A DNA stretch of 64,000 nucleotides from Blumeriella jaapii (GCA_009599575.1 VWND01000010.1:1074501-1138500); one strand, 5' to 3'. Positions 10,938-21,897 are shown, counted from the first letter of the stretch. Notes: generated by a model from the letters alone, not told the origin. Numbers and translations: made by a program.

Positions 10938-11224
10938 CCGGCTGTAAAACCTCTCGTCTCTTTTTATAGGTAGCTATCAACCTCAAGTACCATACGTAAA
11001 CACGATCTAAAAAGCATGCCCACCGCGCAAGAGCTTGGTTTTAAAACTCAAATCGCCAAACAAGTGGGGTCGCACTTCGCAACCGCAAGCGACGTGCTGT
11101 CTGTGACTCACTGACCCCAACGCTCCTCCTCTCCAAAGAAATTTTCCGAGGTCATCTAACGCATCTCGACAAGTTTAATAAACAAATCTCCTGGCCCAGT
11201 GGCTATGTGTGAAGCAAACAAGCA

Positions 11225-11296
11225 AGCAATTTGGCGCAGAGGAAGCGCGCGGGGCTCATAACCCTGAGGTCCCAAGATCGAAACTTGGAATTGCTA
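11225..11296 (+). tRNA. Initiator tRNA-Met (CAT anticodon)
   Basis: A complete cloverleaf of 72 bases including the discriminator A. The acceptor stem AGCAATT (11225-11231) pairs perfectly with AATTGCT (11289-11295). The D stem is GCGC/GCGC (11234-11237 with 11245-11248). The anticodon arm is CGGGG-CTCATAA-CCCTG (anticodon CAT at 11257-11259) and the T arm is CCAAG-ATCGAAA-CTTGG. Three features mark the eukaryotic initiator rather than elongator species: the A1-T72 pair, three consecutive G-C pairs flanking the anticodon loop, and ATCG in place of TTCG in the T loop. No intron is present. The AT-rich acceptor stem is unusual. A run of five T follows immediately as an RNA polymerase III stop. 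Confidence 0.93.
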
Positions 11297-11307
11297 TTTT
11301 TGTTTTT
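11297..11307 (+). terminator. Pol III terminator of the tRNA gene
   Basis: TTTTT directly after the discriminator base, then G and a second TTTTT, which is the usual oligo-T stop for RNA polymerase III. Confidence 0.75.
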
Positions 11308-11887
11308 AATTGCATTTTGATTTTTGGATTGTCTTTCTTTCGATTTCGATAGGAAGATGTTGATTCGATTATCTTTCGTTTCTTGTTTTTTTTTCTCATC
11401 TTTAGCAGTGGGTTTTGACGCAATCGCTGTGAGAGGGGATTTTTTAATGCAAAATTCTTTTCACATTGGCCGAACTTCCAGCGCGGACGCAAAGACAGCA
11501 GCTCAATATCCTCATTAAACCTGCTGCTTGCGTACAAGCCAGGCTCGATTCGGGAAAACTCATGTATGCATTAGGATTGGGATTGTTAGGATGGTCGGTA
11601 GTACTACATAGGTACATAAATACATCAAGACCGACGACGATTAGATGCCAATGCCATTGCTAGTGTCAAAGTCAATGCCGTAGCCGTGGCCGCACCCCTA
11701 GCCTGGCTTGAAACCAAAACGCCCGACTCGCCCGCTCGCTTGTTCATACCACTACCACCCCCTACGGATAGGTACCAATCAGTGCTCTTGTCCTTCCAAG
11801 TAGCTGCGAAATTTCTTGCCTTGACTCTCGACAACTTTAGATCTCCCACCTAGACAGCACACATGTTTTCTGACGCGCAATTGCCCA
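11308..11887. other. 3' flank of HID1, no gene seen
   Basis: About 580 bases between the tRNA terminator and the HID1 stop codon. It probably contains the HID1 3' UTR (minus strand). No other signal was noticed. Confidence 0.45.
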
Positions 11888-14800
11888 TCAGATCTCCGCG
11901 CTTCGCATAGGCCTACCGCCGTTTCCCGTCCCCGTCCGCGCCAACATCGGTCTAGCCTCCGGCGTGTCCTGGGCGACGGGCCCACCAACACCAGGCACGA
12001 TCCTCAGATTGATGTTCTGCATCCGGCTGACGATGTTGCTACCCACCGCATCGACCGCTCCCCTTGGACTGCTTAGGCTTGGCCCGCTCGGCGTCACGGT
12101 CTCGACCCGGAAGAGCTTGATCGCAGTCCCGTTCCAAACGCCCACCGTTCCCTTCTGGACCTGCATCTCGGACGTGAAGATGAAGGACCAGAGGAGAGAT
12201 TCATACCAGCCGAGGGAGAGGGGCGTCCATTCGAAGTACTGGATGCGAATAAGCGAAGGGTCGATGCCGGCTATGGTAGCGGTCTGGAGAGTCCGAAGGA
12301 TGGCAGCGGAGGGGGTGTCGGTTGACGATCGGGTGTCGGGAGGCAGAAGGGGAGAGAGTTGCGAGGTGAGGGTAAGGATCGTGTGTAGAGGGAGTTCGGT
12401 CAGCCAGGAGTCGATCCAGCTCGGGGTTGGCTCGAAGGTGCCGTTCAGGTTAAAGGCGGCTGGTGAGTAACTGGCTAGGCTTGTGGTGCTGTTTTGGCGG
12501 GAGAAACTGGGCATTCCGGCTGATGGGGTCAATGAATGATTTTTACCTCAGTCAGAGGAGTATGAAGGCTTACCTGGCATCTTTCCTCTGGCTTTCTCAG
12601 ACATGCCTCGTAGTTGTGTCGGGACGGCATCGTCTATGCTTGACGAAACTGATGAAGCTCGGGATGGCGCCTCAGTTGGTGTAGATTCTGCCGGCGTTGG
12701 ACGGTTGTCATCATCAGTGTCCTCCTCATCATCGTCCCCGATAGCAAATGCCCCATCTTCGGGAACATCGCTTAAAGCTGGTGCGCGAGGCTGGCTTATG
12801 GTGGGACTCCGCATACTGTCAAGGGATCCTCTCCTACTCTCAGCCAGATCGTTAGGATCGGCGCGTTCCTTGCGTCGTCTATTCCGACGTTCGATTTCTT
12901 CTTGGCCACTTTCAAGTGTGAACGAACGCAGGGCTGCATCTTGTCAGCTCCTACAAACTTTTTTTTATTTTTTTTGGAATTGCCTACCTTCGAACTTCTT
13001 TTGGTTTCTCAGAACCGCGTAGATAAAATTCGGATTCTCTGCAGTTTTTATTAGTATATGCATCCCAAGGTGCGCAGATAACCGGACAAACGAAGCTTAC
13101 TTCGTGACTGAAATCCCTTTGCCGTCATGTTGATCTCTACGACAAAGCAACTCAGTCCAAGCTCACTATAAAATGAGACTCGTGGAAAAAGATTTCTCAT
13201 CGCACTCCTTGAGCGGTCGAGTAGTTCACGCCTAAGAAATGGGTCAATGTAAAAAGACTTACTGATATATTGATGCTCAATGATAGCATTCATGCTTTCT
13301 AGCAACGATTGAAGCAAATTGTGATTACTCTCGTTCGCGAGAAGAAAGCTAGGTGATGACATGGATGCATAAAGCTGAAGAAGCTTGGCCGAAGCTGAGG
13401 CGCTCAGATTTTCGAGGTGCGCAGCAATGTTGTTGATTACTGCTAGTAGTGCAGGGTAAATTGCCGTCAATTTTCCTTGACTAGTCGTGATAATGTTGTA
13501 GATGGACTGGTTGGTGTTAGCGAAGCTTTTGCAAGGCTTTGGACCGCTGATTACATGAATTAAGAAATCCGCGTAGGTCCCATTGAAATTTTGGAGGCGT
13601 ATGGTAGGAGGTAGAGTTTCTTGAGCCTCAAACCTCTTATTTAGATTCTTGCCAAAGTTCGGCTCCACACTTAGCGTTTGCAACAAGAAAATACACATTC
13701 TGACAACTCCTTGCTTCGAAGCATCTAGTTTGTACTCAATGGCGTAGAAGAGGATGAGAACGAGAAAATCGTGAGAGCGGCCAGTATCAACGATGAAAGA
13801 CCGAAAGCGTTTGTTGCATTGTGTGATCTCCCAGAAAAGCATGATCATTTCTGATGTGCATTTTATGGATTGTTGATTCCCTGGAATGTAAGAGGTGCTG
13901 GCGTTTAGGGGTTGGTTCAGGATCCTAGTCATTCCATCAACGATAAACTGAAAATCTTGGGGTCTGTGCAGTCGTCCCAGAAAGTGTCGAAAGTAATCTT
14001 TCAATCTTGTTAGCCATTTCTCAACAACTCGCTCCAGACTAAATACTTTTCTTGGCATGTGCTGGGTCTGCCTCTGGTACAGGATACAGCAGGATTACCA
14101 ACAGGAACTGCAGCGCATAGGTGACCAATATCTGCTTAGGGTCCTTGAAGACCTGTACATTGTACGGTATCTTCCATGCCGCCGGATTGTACTTCAACGT
14201 CTGTAACACATCAGTCATGACTCAGAGTGAACCAAGTCTATACTCACAGTGTTCAACAGCGAGCACAACACCGACAACACAACCTGTTTATCCGGGCAAG
14301 CAACAACATAGCTAATCGCCTTGACACCTTGCACAGGCAGCAGACTCGCAGACATATACATGCTCTGACTCGTCAGCGTCAACAGCAGCCTCAATATCTC
14401 CGTCCTATTATTCTCAAACTCCTTGCTCGTCCCAATACTCGTATTGCAGCCTACCCCGCTCTGCCATATCGCATACGTGACTTTGTTTTTCGAGTTCTGC
14501 GGCCGCGGAAGTGTGAAGTCTGCAAAGAAGAGCAGGTCGATTAGGGTGTCGATAAGTTCCTCTGCCAACGGTTTTACTTCCTCGAATTCCTCGCCTGCAG
14601 CCTCCAGTTTCGCGAGCTCCTCTTGCGATTCGTCGAAGAGCACATGTCGAGCAAGTGCTGCTTTCCTGATTCCTGTCAGTTATGCCCTTGACCAGGCCCT
14701 GCGCCCACCCAATGCCAGTATGTCCTACCTCGTGCGCTTCCTCCTTACGCCCCAAAAGAATTTATCCTCCCATTCCTGCAGCTGATTTGCCTCGTAGATG

Positions 14801-15184
14801 TATGGCAGCAATCTCGTCAAGATCCGAATGCAGTTCAGCGCATCTCTCTCCGGGGCAAGCTCAGGATCCGGAAACGAAGGGTGATGGCGCAGAATGAACA
14901 GGCGACTCGTAATGGCCAGCACCAGCGTCTCTAGATTCTCGAGCGCTGTGTCGCGCGTCCGCCGGATATCATTAGGGGAGAAGAGGGAGAAAACGTCTTC
15001 TGTCGATTCGGGAAGCTCCCAGAACTGCAGAGAGCTATCAGTACTTTACTGGGACGTAGTGGAGAAAGCTCCATGAGAAAGGCCTCACGGATGCCCAGTA
15101 GGGGTCATCGGCGGGGATGACTTTGTCTTCTGAAAGCCGAAATATGCCTTTCTTGAACACGAGCTTCGAGTCAGAGGCCCCCAT
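11888..15184 (-). CDS. HID1/Ftp105-family protein of the Golgi
   Basis: Eight exons (15184-15089, 15024-14729, 14665-14248, 14200-14047, 13997-13263, 13038-12988, 12939-12574, 12519-11888) keep phase and give 915 residues. HID1-domain (Dymeclin-related) proteins associate with Golgi membranes and act in secretory-granule or membrane-protein sorting; the fission yeast member Ftp105 recruits a deubiquitinase. The protein begins MGASDSKL, a good N-myristoylation signal like that of animal HID1. Family blocks include FWELPES, LNCIRILTRLLPYIYE, FRHFLGRLHRPQDFQFIVDG and FTLESGQEEIERRNRRRKE. Residues of about 610-730 are an acidic, Ser-rich insert (DDDEEDTDDDNRP) that is probably disordered, and the last 200 residues are again conserved. 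One intron (13262-13039) is 224 nt, long for this genome, and was placed because the joined text QYIKNPNFIYAVLRNQ matches the family. Confidence 0.92.
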
Positions 15185-15392
15185 TCTGAGTCTGGGGCAT
15201 TCGCTGTGCAGATGGTGGTCTTTTGTCTTGCGGAAAGCTGGTGAGGCTGAGCTTGGATGTCAGCGTCGATTACTATCGGATGTTATCACCACGTGAATCA
15301 CGAGTATGCTAATGTTCCAGAAGTGGATCTTGGGAGAGCGAGAACTGTTCATCAATACGAAACTCGAGAACACGACCGAGAGATGGAAGAAG

Positions 15393-15395
<3 letters not shown>

Positions 15396-15427
<32 letters not shown>
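15396..15427. repeat. Uninterrupted run of 32 T
   Basis: A homopolymer of 32 T (A on the minus strand) lies between the POM34 stop codon and the HID1 start codon. It is much longer than any other homopolymer in the window. It may be the trace of a polyadenylated insertion or simple slippage, and its exact length is unreliable in most sequencing. Confidence 0.85.
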
Positions 15428-15540
15428 CAAATGCACTGAAATCATGTCTCGAAATACCAAGGGTCGCCACACCAGCGGAGGGGTATCTGCTCAATAATAC
15501 AAAGCTCCGCAACAACCACCACCCTATCTAGCCCAACCAT

Positions 15541-16374
15541 TTACGAATACAAACGACTGCTCCCTGAATTTCTCCTGCTCTTGTCATAGAGCCACTTGCT
15601 ATTCAGCGCAATTCCGCCGCCAGTCTTCATGGCAGGACTTGGCGATCCAGGCGTCTCAGGCAAGTTCATCCGTGAGCCCGCCGGCCCGAGGGGACTTGGG
15701 GATCCGTATGATGCTCTTCTATTTCCGCCCAACCCCCCTCCCGTTGATTTCTGCAACATCTGACTCGTGTTTGGCGAGAATGGTATACCGCCGTTCGGGC
15801 TTCCCTTCCCCGATAACGGCGAATTTGAGTAGGAGCCTGTTGCAACGGGGGAACCGCTCAGTGGTGTTGGGGTACGTGCATATTTTGGCGGAGTACTGAA
15901 GTGTGAGCCAGGTGTGAGAGGGGCGGAACTTGCTGGAAGTCCAAGAAGCTTTCGCTGGGCCGGGGTGAGAGGAATGTCATCGAACTTGTCCCCGGCTATG
16001 AGCAGTGGCCGGCACGCCATAATGATGTTGAAGGCGAAGGTCAACTGCAGAGCCCAATATACCCATTCCGCGTACGGATAGAGTGCTTTGCCGGGGTAGA
16101 AGAGTCCTGGGAGTCTGAACGCAAAGTAAGCAGAGGCATATGGATAGCTGAGATTCGGCATAACAGACAGGTTCCAGGCCGCTCTTCCGACACCCAGAGC
16201 GACAAGCCACCCGATGACGTTGTAAAGTATCTTCACAACGTTGGCAGACGTGAAAGCCGCGGCCTTCTGTCTCCTTACGATCTCATCATACTTGGGATGC
16301 CTCCATGTGCCGGTGAGGGGAGTCGATGGAGCTGACTGCGCAACTGGCGTGGATGGACGTACAGGCGTTGGCAT
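15541..16374 (-). CDS. POM34: Nuclear pore membrane protein POM34
   Basis: An intronless frame of 277 residues starting at ATG 16374. POM34 is one of the integral membrane nucleoporins that anchor the nuclear pore ring in the pore membrane. Residues 42-70 (VVKILYNVIGWLVALGVG) and about 105-127 (YWALQLTFAFNIIMACRPLL) form the two expected transmembrane segments, separated by a short lumenal loop rich in Tyr and Pro. The remaining 150 residues are Ser/Pro/Gly-rich with many TPxxG-type repeats (LTPAQRKLLGLP, then TPLSGSP), as in fungal orthologues, and face the pore side. It is transcribed in the same direction as HID1 and divergently from the next gene (537 bases between start codons). Confidence 0.85.
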   Translation of the reverse strand: MPTPVRPSTPVAQSAPSTPLTGTWRHPKYDEIVRRQKAAAFTSANVVKILYNVIGWLVALGVGRAAWNLSVMPNLSYPYASAYFAFRLPGLFYPGKALYPYAEWVYWALQLTFAFNIIMACRPLLIAGDKFDDIPLTPAQRKLLGLPASSAPLTPGSHFSTPPKYARTPTPLSGSPVATGSYSNSPLSGKGSPNGGIPFSPNTSQMLQKSTGGGLGGNRRASYGSPSPLGPAGSRMNLPETPGSPSPAMKTGGGIALNSKWLYDKSRRNSGSSRLYS

Positions 16375-16910
16375 TGTCTGGTGGGCGTATGTGCTTCCGC
16401 CTTCGCTGGGATCCTATAACATGGTGAGAACCGATCTCTTGATGTGTATGTCAAGGGTCAAAGAGACCTACCCTACTAATTCGATCCTGCGCGCGAAGAT
16501 TCTTCCTCTGATTCGTATCTGTGGGTTAGTAAGAGCGTCCCAGTTGTCCAGTCGTGCTTTCATAGCATTGCTGATGTTGTTATTATTGTTGTTGTCGTCG
16601 TCGTCGTCGCTCGCGAGCTCCAAATTTCGGTGGCTGGCGCGGTGGTGATGGTGTTGCCGTTGTTTTGAAGCTCGGGGCAGGTCAGGCTCAGGCCGAGCCT
16701 GGCACGCCGGCTGCTTTAGCCCCGGCTGCTGAAGCTAATTTACTTGCCGCCCTCAGCGCCCCTCATCACTGACTTCTAAGTCAGCCTCGACATCTACATT
16801 CATCATGTCCGAATTCCCGAAGGCAGTTCCTGCAGAACAAGACGACTGAATGTACAAAAAACGTCCATCATCAGATACACACTTCAACTTGATCAAAATC
16901 GTCTGGCACG
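16375..16910. promoter_or_regulatory. Divergent intergenic region, POM34 / AMP-binding-like gene
   Basis: This 536-base stretch separates two start codons that point away from each other, so it should hold both promoters. It contains a (GTT/GTC)n microsatellite near 16575-16612 on the POM34 side and a CT/GC-rich centre. No individual factor site is assigned. Confidence 0.55.
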
Positions 16911-18711
16911 ATGGGTTTCGATAACATCATGGCGCAGCTGGATGAGGCCATCACCAGCGTGTTACGAGAATGGGACATCTCTTCTACGGCTATTCTCGCC
17001 GCTGTGATATCAGTCTTTGCTTACCGAGTGTTTACATTTCGCGACCCGGACGCCCATCCTATACTTTTGGCCAGGCAATCTCAACCATCTCCGGTCCGGC
17101 AATCAGGCGAATCTGCTATCTATCGATCCCACTCGGTCCCTCACGGCATGCCCTTGAACTCCGGACTTCACATCAAAGATCCAGGAGCTTCAAAATGGGC
17201 TCGGGGTCGGGATGGAGATTTGAGAGATATCTGGAGAAGAGCTATTGCGGGGGCCTTGGATCGGGACGGAAAGGAGACCATGGAGATAGGTCGTATTTTG
17301 ACTGTACTCGGCAAAGAGAAGATTATAGAGCACATTCTGGGTAGGCCATGTTGTTGACTTTTGAAAAAGGTATTTTTGTTGACAGGACTAGCCGACATTA
17401 CGAGACAGATCAATATAATTGGTCAGCACATCAAGAAAGACGGCGGAAAGAACGTAGCCATCTACCTCCCGAATTCGATCGAGTTCCTAGCAACGCTGTT
17501 CGCATGTGCTTTCTACGATCTGACAGTCACTCTGATACCATACAATCTGCCGAATGAAAAGATTAGCTCGTATCTGCACAAGTCGAAGTCGGATACGGTC
17601 GTTGCCGCAGTAGGATCGTTTTCCTTTGACGTTATAACCAAGGGCTATCCAGATCTTCGGCAAATCATCTGGGTTGTCGATGAGGGCAGCAGACATATGG
17701 ACTGGAACGAAGTACCGAATGGAACCGGAGGTAGAGTGAATGTTTCAACATGGTCTGAGATTGTTTCAGACCAAGAGCCAACTACCGGAACTGAGTTACC
17801 AGCTGTCGACAAGTCATCTACACCAAAAAAGGTGCTGGCCTTCTGGCCTTCCGGAGAACTGGTTGAGTTTACCCACGCCAACATCATTGCTGGAATTGCC
17901 GGTCAACTTACCTCGGTGCCGACCACTCAACGCATCACCCATGCAGACCTCTTCCTTCCCGCAGACTCTTTCGCGTCAATGTATACCTTGGTCCTGACTC
18001 TCGCTGCTCTCTTCTCCAATGCTTCTGTCGCTCTAAACTCAGTGGCTGGAGAAACCTCCGATCTAGCTTTGGCGACTCAAGGCTTCGCACCGACGATCAT
18101 TGTTGCTTCCGCCAGTACTTTGGCAAAAACCCATGCCGAAACTGCGGGCAAACTAACCTCCTCGTTCTACAACTTTGTCCACTGGATCCAAACCAGATCA
18201 CTCGTCCAGGGTGGTGTCATGCCTCTGGCATCGATGTTCTCTCGCGCCTATGACCATCTTCGTCCTGCCCTTGGAAACACTCCTGGAAAGCTGCGTCTGA
18301 TCTACGTGTCTGCGCAAGCAGGAGTGGAATCTGCTCCTTTGAGCTCTCAAGTGCTTTCGGATTTGCGAGTTTACACCGGATCTCGCATCATCTATGCCTT
18401 GAGCTCCGCCAAGGTAGCAGGGGCTGTCACTCAGACAGGTCTCTATGACTATCGAGTTGGAAATGATCCCGAAACACGCTCGCATTTTGGAGCCCCCGTG
18501 ACTAGTGTTGAGCTGTTCTTCAAGGACAACAAGCAGCACAAGACGACAGACACCGTTTCTGCCGGAGATGTACGACTTCTAGACCCTCAAGCTCCGGCGT
18601 CCGCTAACGATTTTCTAGGTCTTTGTTCGCGGGCCAGCAGTGGTGGGCGGAGAGGCGTCCTTGGGTGTCAGTGGCAGGATCCGAGAAGACTTGACTTTGG
18701 CTCTCTTGTAA
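16911..18711 (+). CDS. AMP-binding (acyl-CoA synthetase-like) protein, probable pseudoenzyme
   Basis: Exons 16911-17340, 17386-18569 and 18619-18711 give 568 residues in phase. The last intron (49 nt) is supported by its CTAAC branch site and by the joined text SAGDVFVRGPAVVGG. An N-terminal hydrophobic segment (ILAAVISVFAYRVF, residues 24-37) would anchor it in a membrane. The fold is that of ANL-family adenylating enzymes (NVAIYLPNSIEFLATLFACA, then IIWVVDEG). However, the usual P-loop (TSGSTGxPKG) reads FWPSGELVEFTH, and the YGxTE motif reads YALSSAK. The protein ends 20 residues after the VRGP motif, without the roughly 110-residue C-terminal subdomain that carries the catalytic lysine. 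It is therefore unlikely to adenylate an acid. Related N-anchored proteins occur in other Pezizomycotina as far as I recall; their role is unknown to me. Confidence 0.82.
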
Positions 18712-19180
18712 TTACCTTAATGATCTCTACGATGACATGACGACAATATGATAAATGCAACGAAGGCTATTTTCGCCGAATCTTGATATTAGCTGCCATT
18801 CGGACTCGTTTGAATTTCATGTTTAATATCTTCCAGGCCAGCGTCCGCTTGACGGAGAAGCGACGGCGGAATTCCTGGGCATTCGTATTGGCACAATCGA
18901 AGTCATTTTGTCGAGATCCGCCCAGAAGCCCATATCACTTTTCGAAAGCCTACGCCGATCAAAGGTCAACTTTTACAGTACCACTCTACCACTTTTTCGG
19001 GATTCGATATCATTTCGCTTACGTCCTGCTTATTCTCTGTGCTCTCAACCGTTACGTCTTGTAGAGATTGTCTCCTGCGGCTCGGCAACTTGGCGTAGAT
19101 TTTGGCCCCCTATCACTCGCTTCACGTGCTTTCCCCCCCCACCCCCTCTTCAGGACTTCTACTTCTTCAAGACCACACAC
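18712..19180. other. Intergenic region, 3' UTR and promoter
   Basis: 470 bases between two plus-strand genes. A C-rich tract (near 19131-19147) lies just upstream of the next start codon. No independent gene is seen. Confidence 0.4.
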
Positions 19181-21026
19181 ATGCTTCACTTACTCCTCGC
19201 CTCACTATTCCCCTTCGTGCTCTCTTTCACTCCCGATATCGTCTACCCGCACATCCAATCCAAGGATTTCGACAATGGCCACTTCGGTCCCTACCCCAAC
19301 CGTTCATACTTTACGGAGCCTAAACTCACCTCACCTCGTCTCAATGTACAGCAGTCAGACTCCAGGTGTCATGATGGCCTCTACATCATGACCAATATCC
19401 GTGGCAACGAGGTAGACATCAAAGGGAAAAGTCCGATGATCCATGATGCAAATGGAAGCTTGGTGTGGATGAATGCTAGTTATGGAGAGACTTTTGGACA
19501 CGGAGTGCAGAGGTACAAGGGCCAGGACTACCTGACTTTCTGGAAAGGTGATGACGATGTGCATGGGCATGGGGAGGGAATGTATTTCATGGTAATTAGA
19601 ATCATCAACCGTCCCGTTCCTAAGCATCCATGCCAACTTGACGTGTTATCAGCTCGACTCAAACTACCGAGAAGCCTACAAGTTCTCTGCCGGCAACGGC
19701 CGTCTGGGCGATCTCCATGAATTTCGCATCACTGCTGCAGGAACTGTGCTCATCACTCAGTACCGCTACGAGAGGGGCACCTGGGGCGATGAAATTCGCA
19801 AGCCTCTGGGCTACATCTGGGACTCAGTCTTCCAGGAAATCGACATTGAGACTAATGCCGTGCTCTTCGAGTGGCACGCCTACGACCACGTTGACATCAA
19901 CACATCTGATTTCCCACCTGGCTCGAAAGGTCGAACGCAGGCTAGCGGATACGACTTTTTCCACATCAATAGCGTGGAGAAAGACTCCCTGGGCAACTAT
20001 CTGATTTCGTCGATGCATTATCAGGCGGTGATGTACATCGATGGAAAGACGCACGAGACGTTGTGGCAGCTTGGCGGGAAGCAGAACTCGTTCACTGATC
20101 TTTCAGATGGTCAGGCTACGAAATTTGGCTATCAGCACGACGCGAGATGGGACGAAGATCACGGCGGTATCACGCTTTTCGACAATGGCGCGCGATATGA
20201 TATCGAGCCTGATGTCGATGCCTCGCGTGGCGTCCACATCGAGCTCGATTTCAAGTCTATGACTGCCAAAATCAAGCAATCATATATCAACCCTAGGAAA
20301 ATCATCAGCGGCTCACAGGGATCGATGCAGACGCTGCCCAGCGGGAACGTGCTACTCGGGTATGGCTTTAATGCCGCCTGGACGGAATTTTCAGCTGAAG
20401 GGGAAGTATTGTGTGACGTTCACATCGGTAGTCAACACTCTTTCGACACTGGTGCTGTACAAACGTACAAGGTGCTTAAGCACGCATGGGTCGGTCTCCC
20501 TCTCACCAAGCCCGAAGCGACGTTCATCGATGGCTGGGTGCACATGAGCTGGAACGGCGCAACCGAAGTCCAGACATGGGTCATTCAAGGTGGCAATAGC
20601 ACACATATGGATTCCAATTGGGTGTTGGGAGAACTCAGTTTCGACAAGACGGGATTCGAGACGAGCGTAAGGATCGAGTGCTCGACTTGGCGCTTCATCC
20701 GTGTGCGAGGCGTCGATACCGATGGCCAGGTGTTGGGAGAGAGCAAGCCGGTGCCGGTCGATTGTGACGTGTGTCCTTTCTGCCCCTGTGACTCCCTCGA
20801 TCGGTTCTTGATAGTAAGCTGACTCGATGCGATACAGTATCTACACCCAGGAGTACCGAAGTTTACGTACGTGTTAGAACACACCTCGCTGTCCTCCTCT
20901 TGGGCGGGGTCGCTGTTGAAGATGTCACTTGTTGGGCTGTGTGGTGGTGCCGTGTACTCGCTTTGGCAATGGCGGTTGCGTCAGGATACGAAGGCTGCTT
21001 TTCAGGAGCTACGGGAGTGGGCTTGA
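19181..21026 (+). CDS. Arylsulfotransferase (ASST)-domain protein, membrane-anchored
   Basis: Exons 19181-19591, 19653-20768 and 20838-21026 give 571 residues in phase. Residues 1-16 (MLHLLLASLFPFVLSF) are a signal peptide. The body is an ASST-type six-bladed propeller like those annotated in many fungal secreted proteins: GLYIMTNIRGNEV, LVWMNASYGETFGHGVQ, then EFRITAAGTVLITQYR, DFFHINSVEKDSLGNYLISS and YQHDARWDEDHGGITLFDNG. The histidines in FHINSV and YQHDAR are conserved family positions. Bacterial relatives move sulfate between phenols; activity of the fungal group is not established. The last exon adds a hydrophobic segment (LLKMSLVGLCGGAVYSLW) and a short basic tail, so the product is probably a type I membrane protein facing outward. 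Its third intron boundary is inferred: the splice to 20838 keeps phase and the nearer site at 20851 does not. Confidence 0.85.
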
Positions 21027-21230
21027 TGTGAGATTCAGAATCAAAGTAACGCAGAATGGAATCCGACAGATATTGCTAGCATGTGATGTTCTACGAGTGT
21101 AACTCGGCAGGAAATGCACCACTCGTGTCCTACATTTCAGTTCCCTTGCCTGCGAAGGCTCGCTACTACGGTTGCCATCACCCTTATATACTTAGCTTCG
21201 ACAGCTTTGATTTTTCATGCTTAATCGAAG

Positions 21231-21457
21231 GTCACTTCGCGAACTACATGGAGAACCATTCCGCCTGTAGAGGAGAGGCTCAAATAGCGGACATTTGTCA
21301 CACATTGTTTAATCTAACTACTTTCTCGAAGGTCTGATGAATGTAAAGTTCCCCAGCTTAGCACGTCTCCAATACCCTACGAGAGGCTCGAGGTCGCGCA
21401 GTATCACTACCCTCTCCAGACGCTAAATTATATCGTTATTATCATCATCATCATTCC
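21231..21457 (+). mobile_element. 5'-truncated LINE 3' end with (ATC)n tail, copy 2
   Basis: It matches copy 1 at 8458-8668 over its whole length, including 'aaccattccgcctgta', 'gctcaaatagcgg' and 'cccagcttagcacgtctcc', and ends 'ttattatcatcatcatcatt'. It lies 205 bases downstream of the ASST stop codon in the same orientation. Copy 2 keeps more G and C than copy 1 at many differing positions, in line with C-to-T/G-to-A change in copy 1. No target duplication could be seen by eye. Confidence 0.65.
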
Positions 21458-21699
21458 AGTTCCCGGAGGAGCGCAAAGGCTCCGGTTCTTCATAGGGCTA
21501 ATTATCATTGACTTTCGAGGTATCTTCACTCCAGACCTTTGTTTAGGAAACGAGCTACAAGTAGAACGTTATCTGTGTTTCCTCTGGCTTTTGACCTAAC
21601 CATAGTTGAATCCTGTTCTACTAACTTGTCGAATATGACGAAGACAAAGAGGAAGATGAAGATGAAGAGAACACTGATCTAGTTAGTCTATACCCTTAA

Positions 21700-21897
21700 T
21701 ATACTTACTTCTTCTCGAAAACAAGAAGGCAAGAATAGCAATCTACTCCTTTAAAATCCCCGACTTATTTTCTTCTCGAAAAGGAAGAAACAAACCTCTA
21801 AGGTGCACATTCATTCGGCCAGGAATTCTGAACACGTTCTCGAAAAACAAGACTAGAACTCCAAATTTCAATTCATTCGGCCAGGAAGTCTGAACCC
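21700..21897 (+). repeat. Imperfect direct repeats with TTCTCGAAAA and CATTCGGCCAGGAA motifs
   Basis: 'attcattcggccaggaa' occurs at about 21809 and 21871, each followed by a diverged 'tctgaac'. 'cttctcgaaaa' or 'gttctcgaaaa' occurs near 21711, 21770 and 21836. The spacing of about 60 bases suggests a decayed tandem repeat of roughly three units. Confidence 0.55.

Noticed and set aside
16911..21026. Possible biosynthetic gene cluster (adenylating enzyme plus sulfotransferase)
   Set aside because: The adenylating enzyme lacks catalytic motifs, and no synthase, transporter or regulator is nearby.
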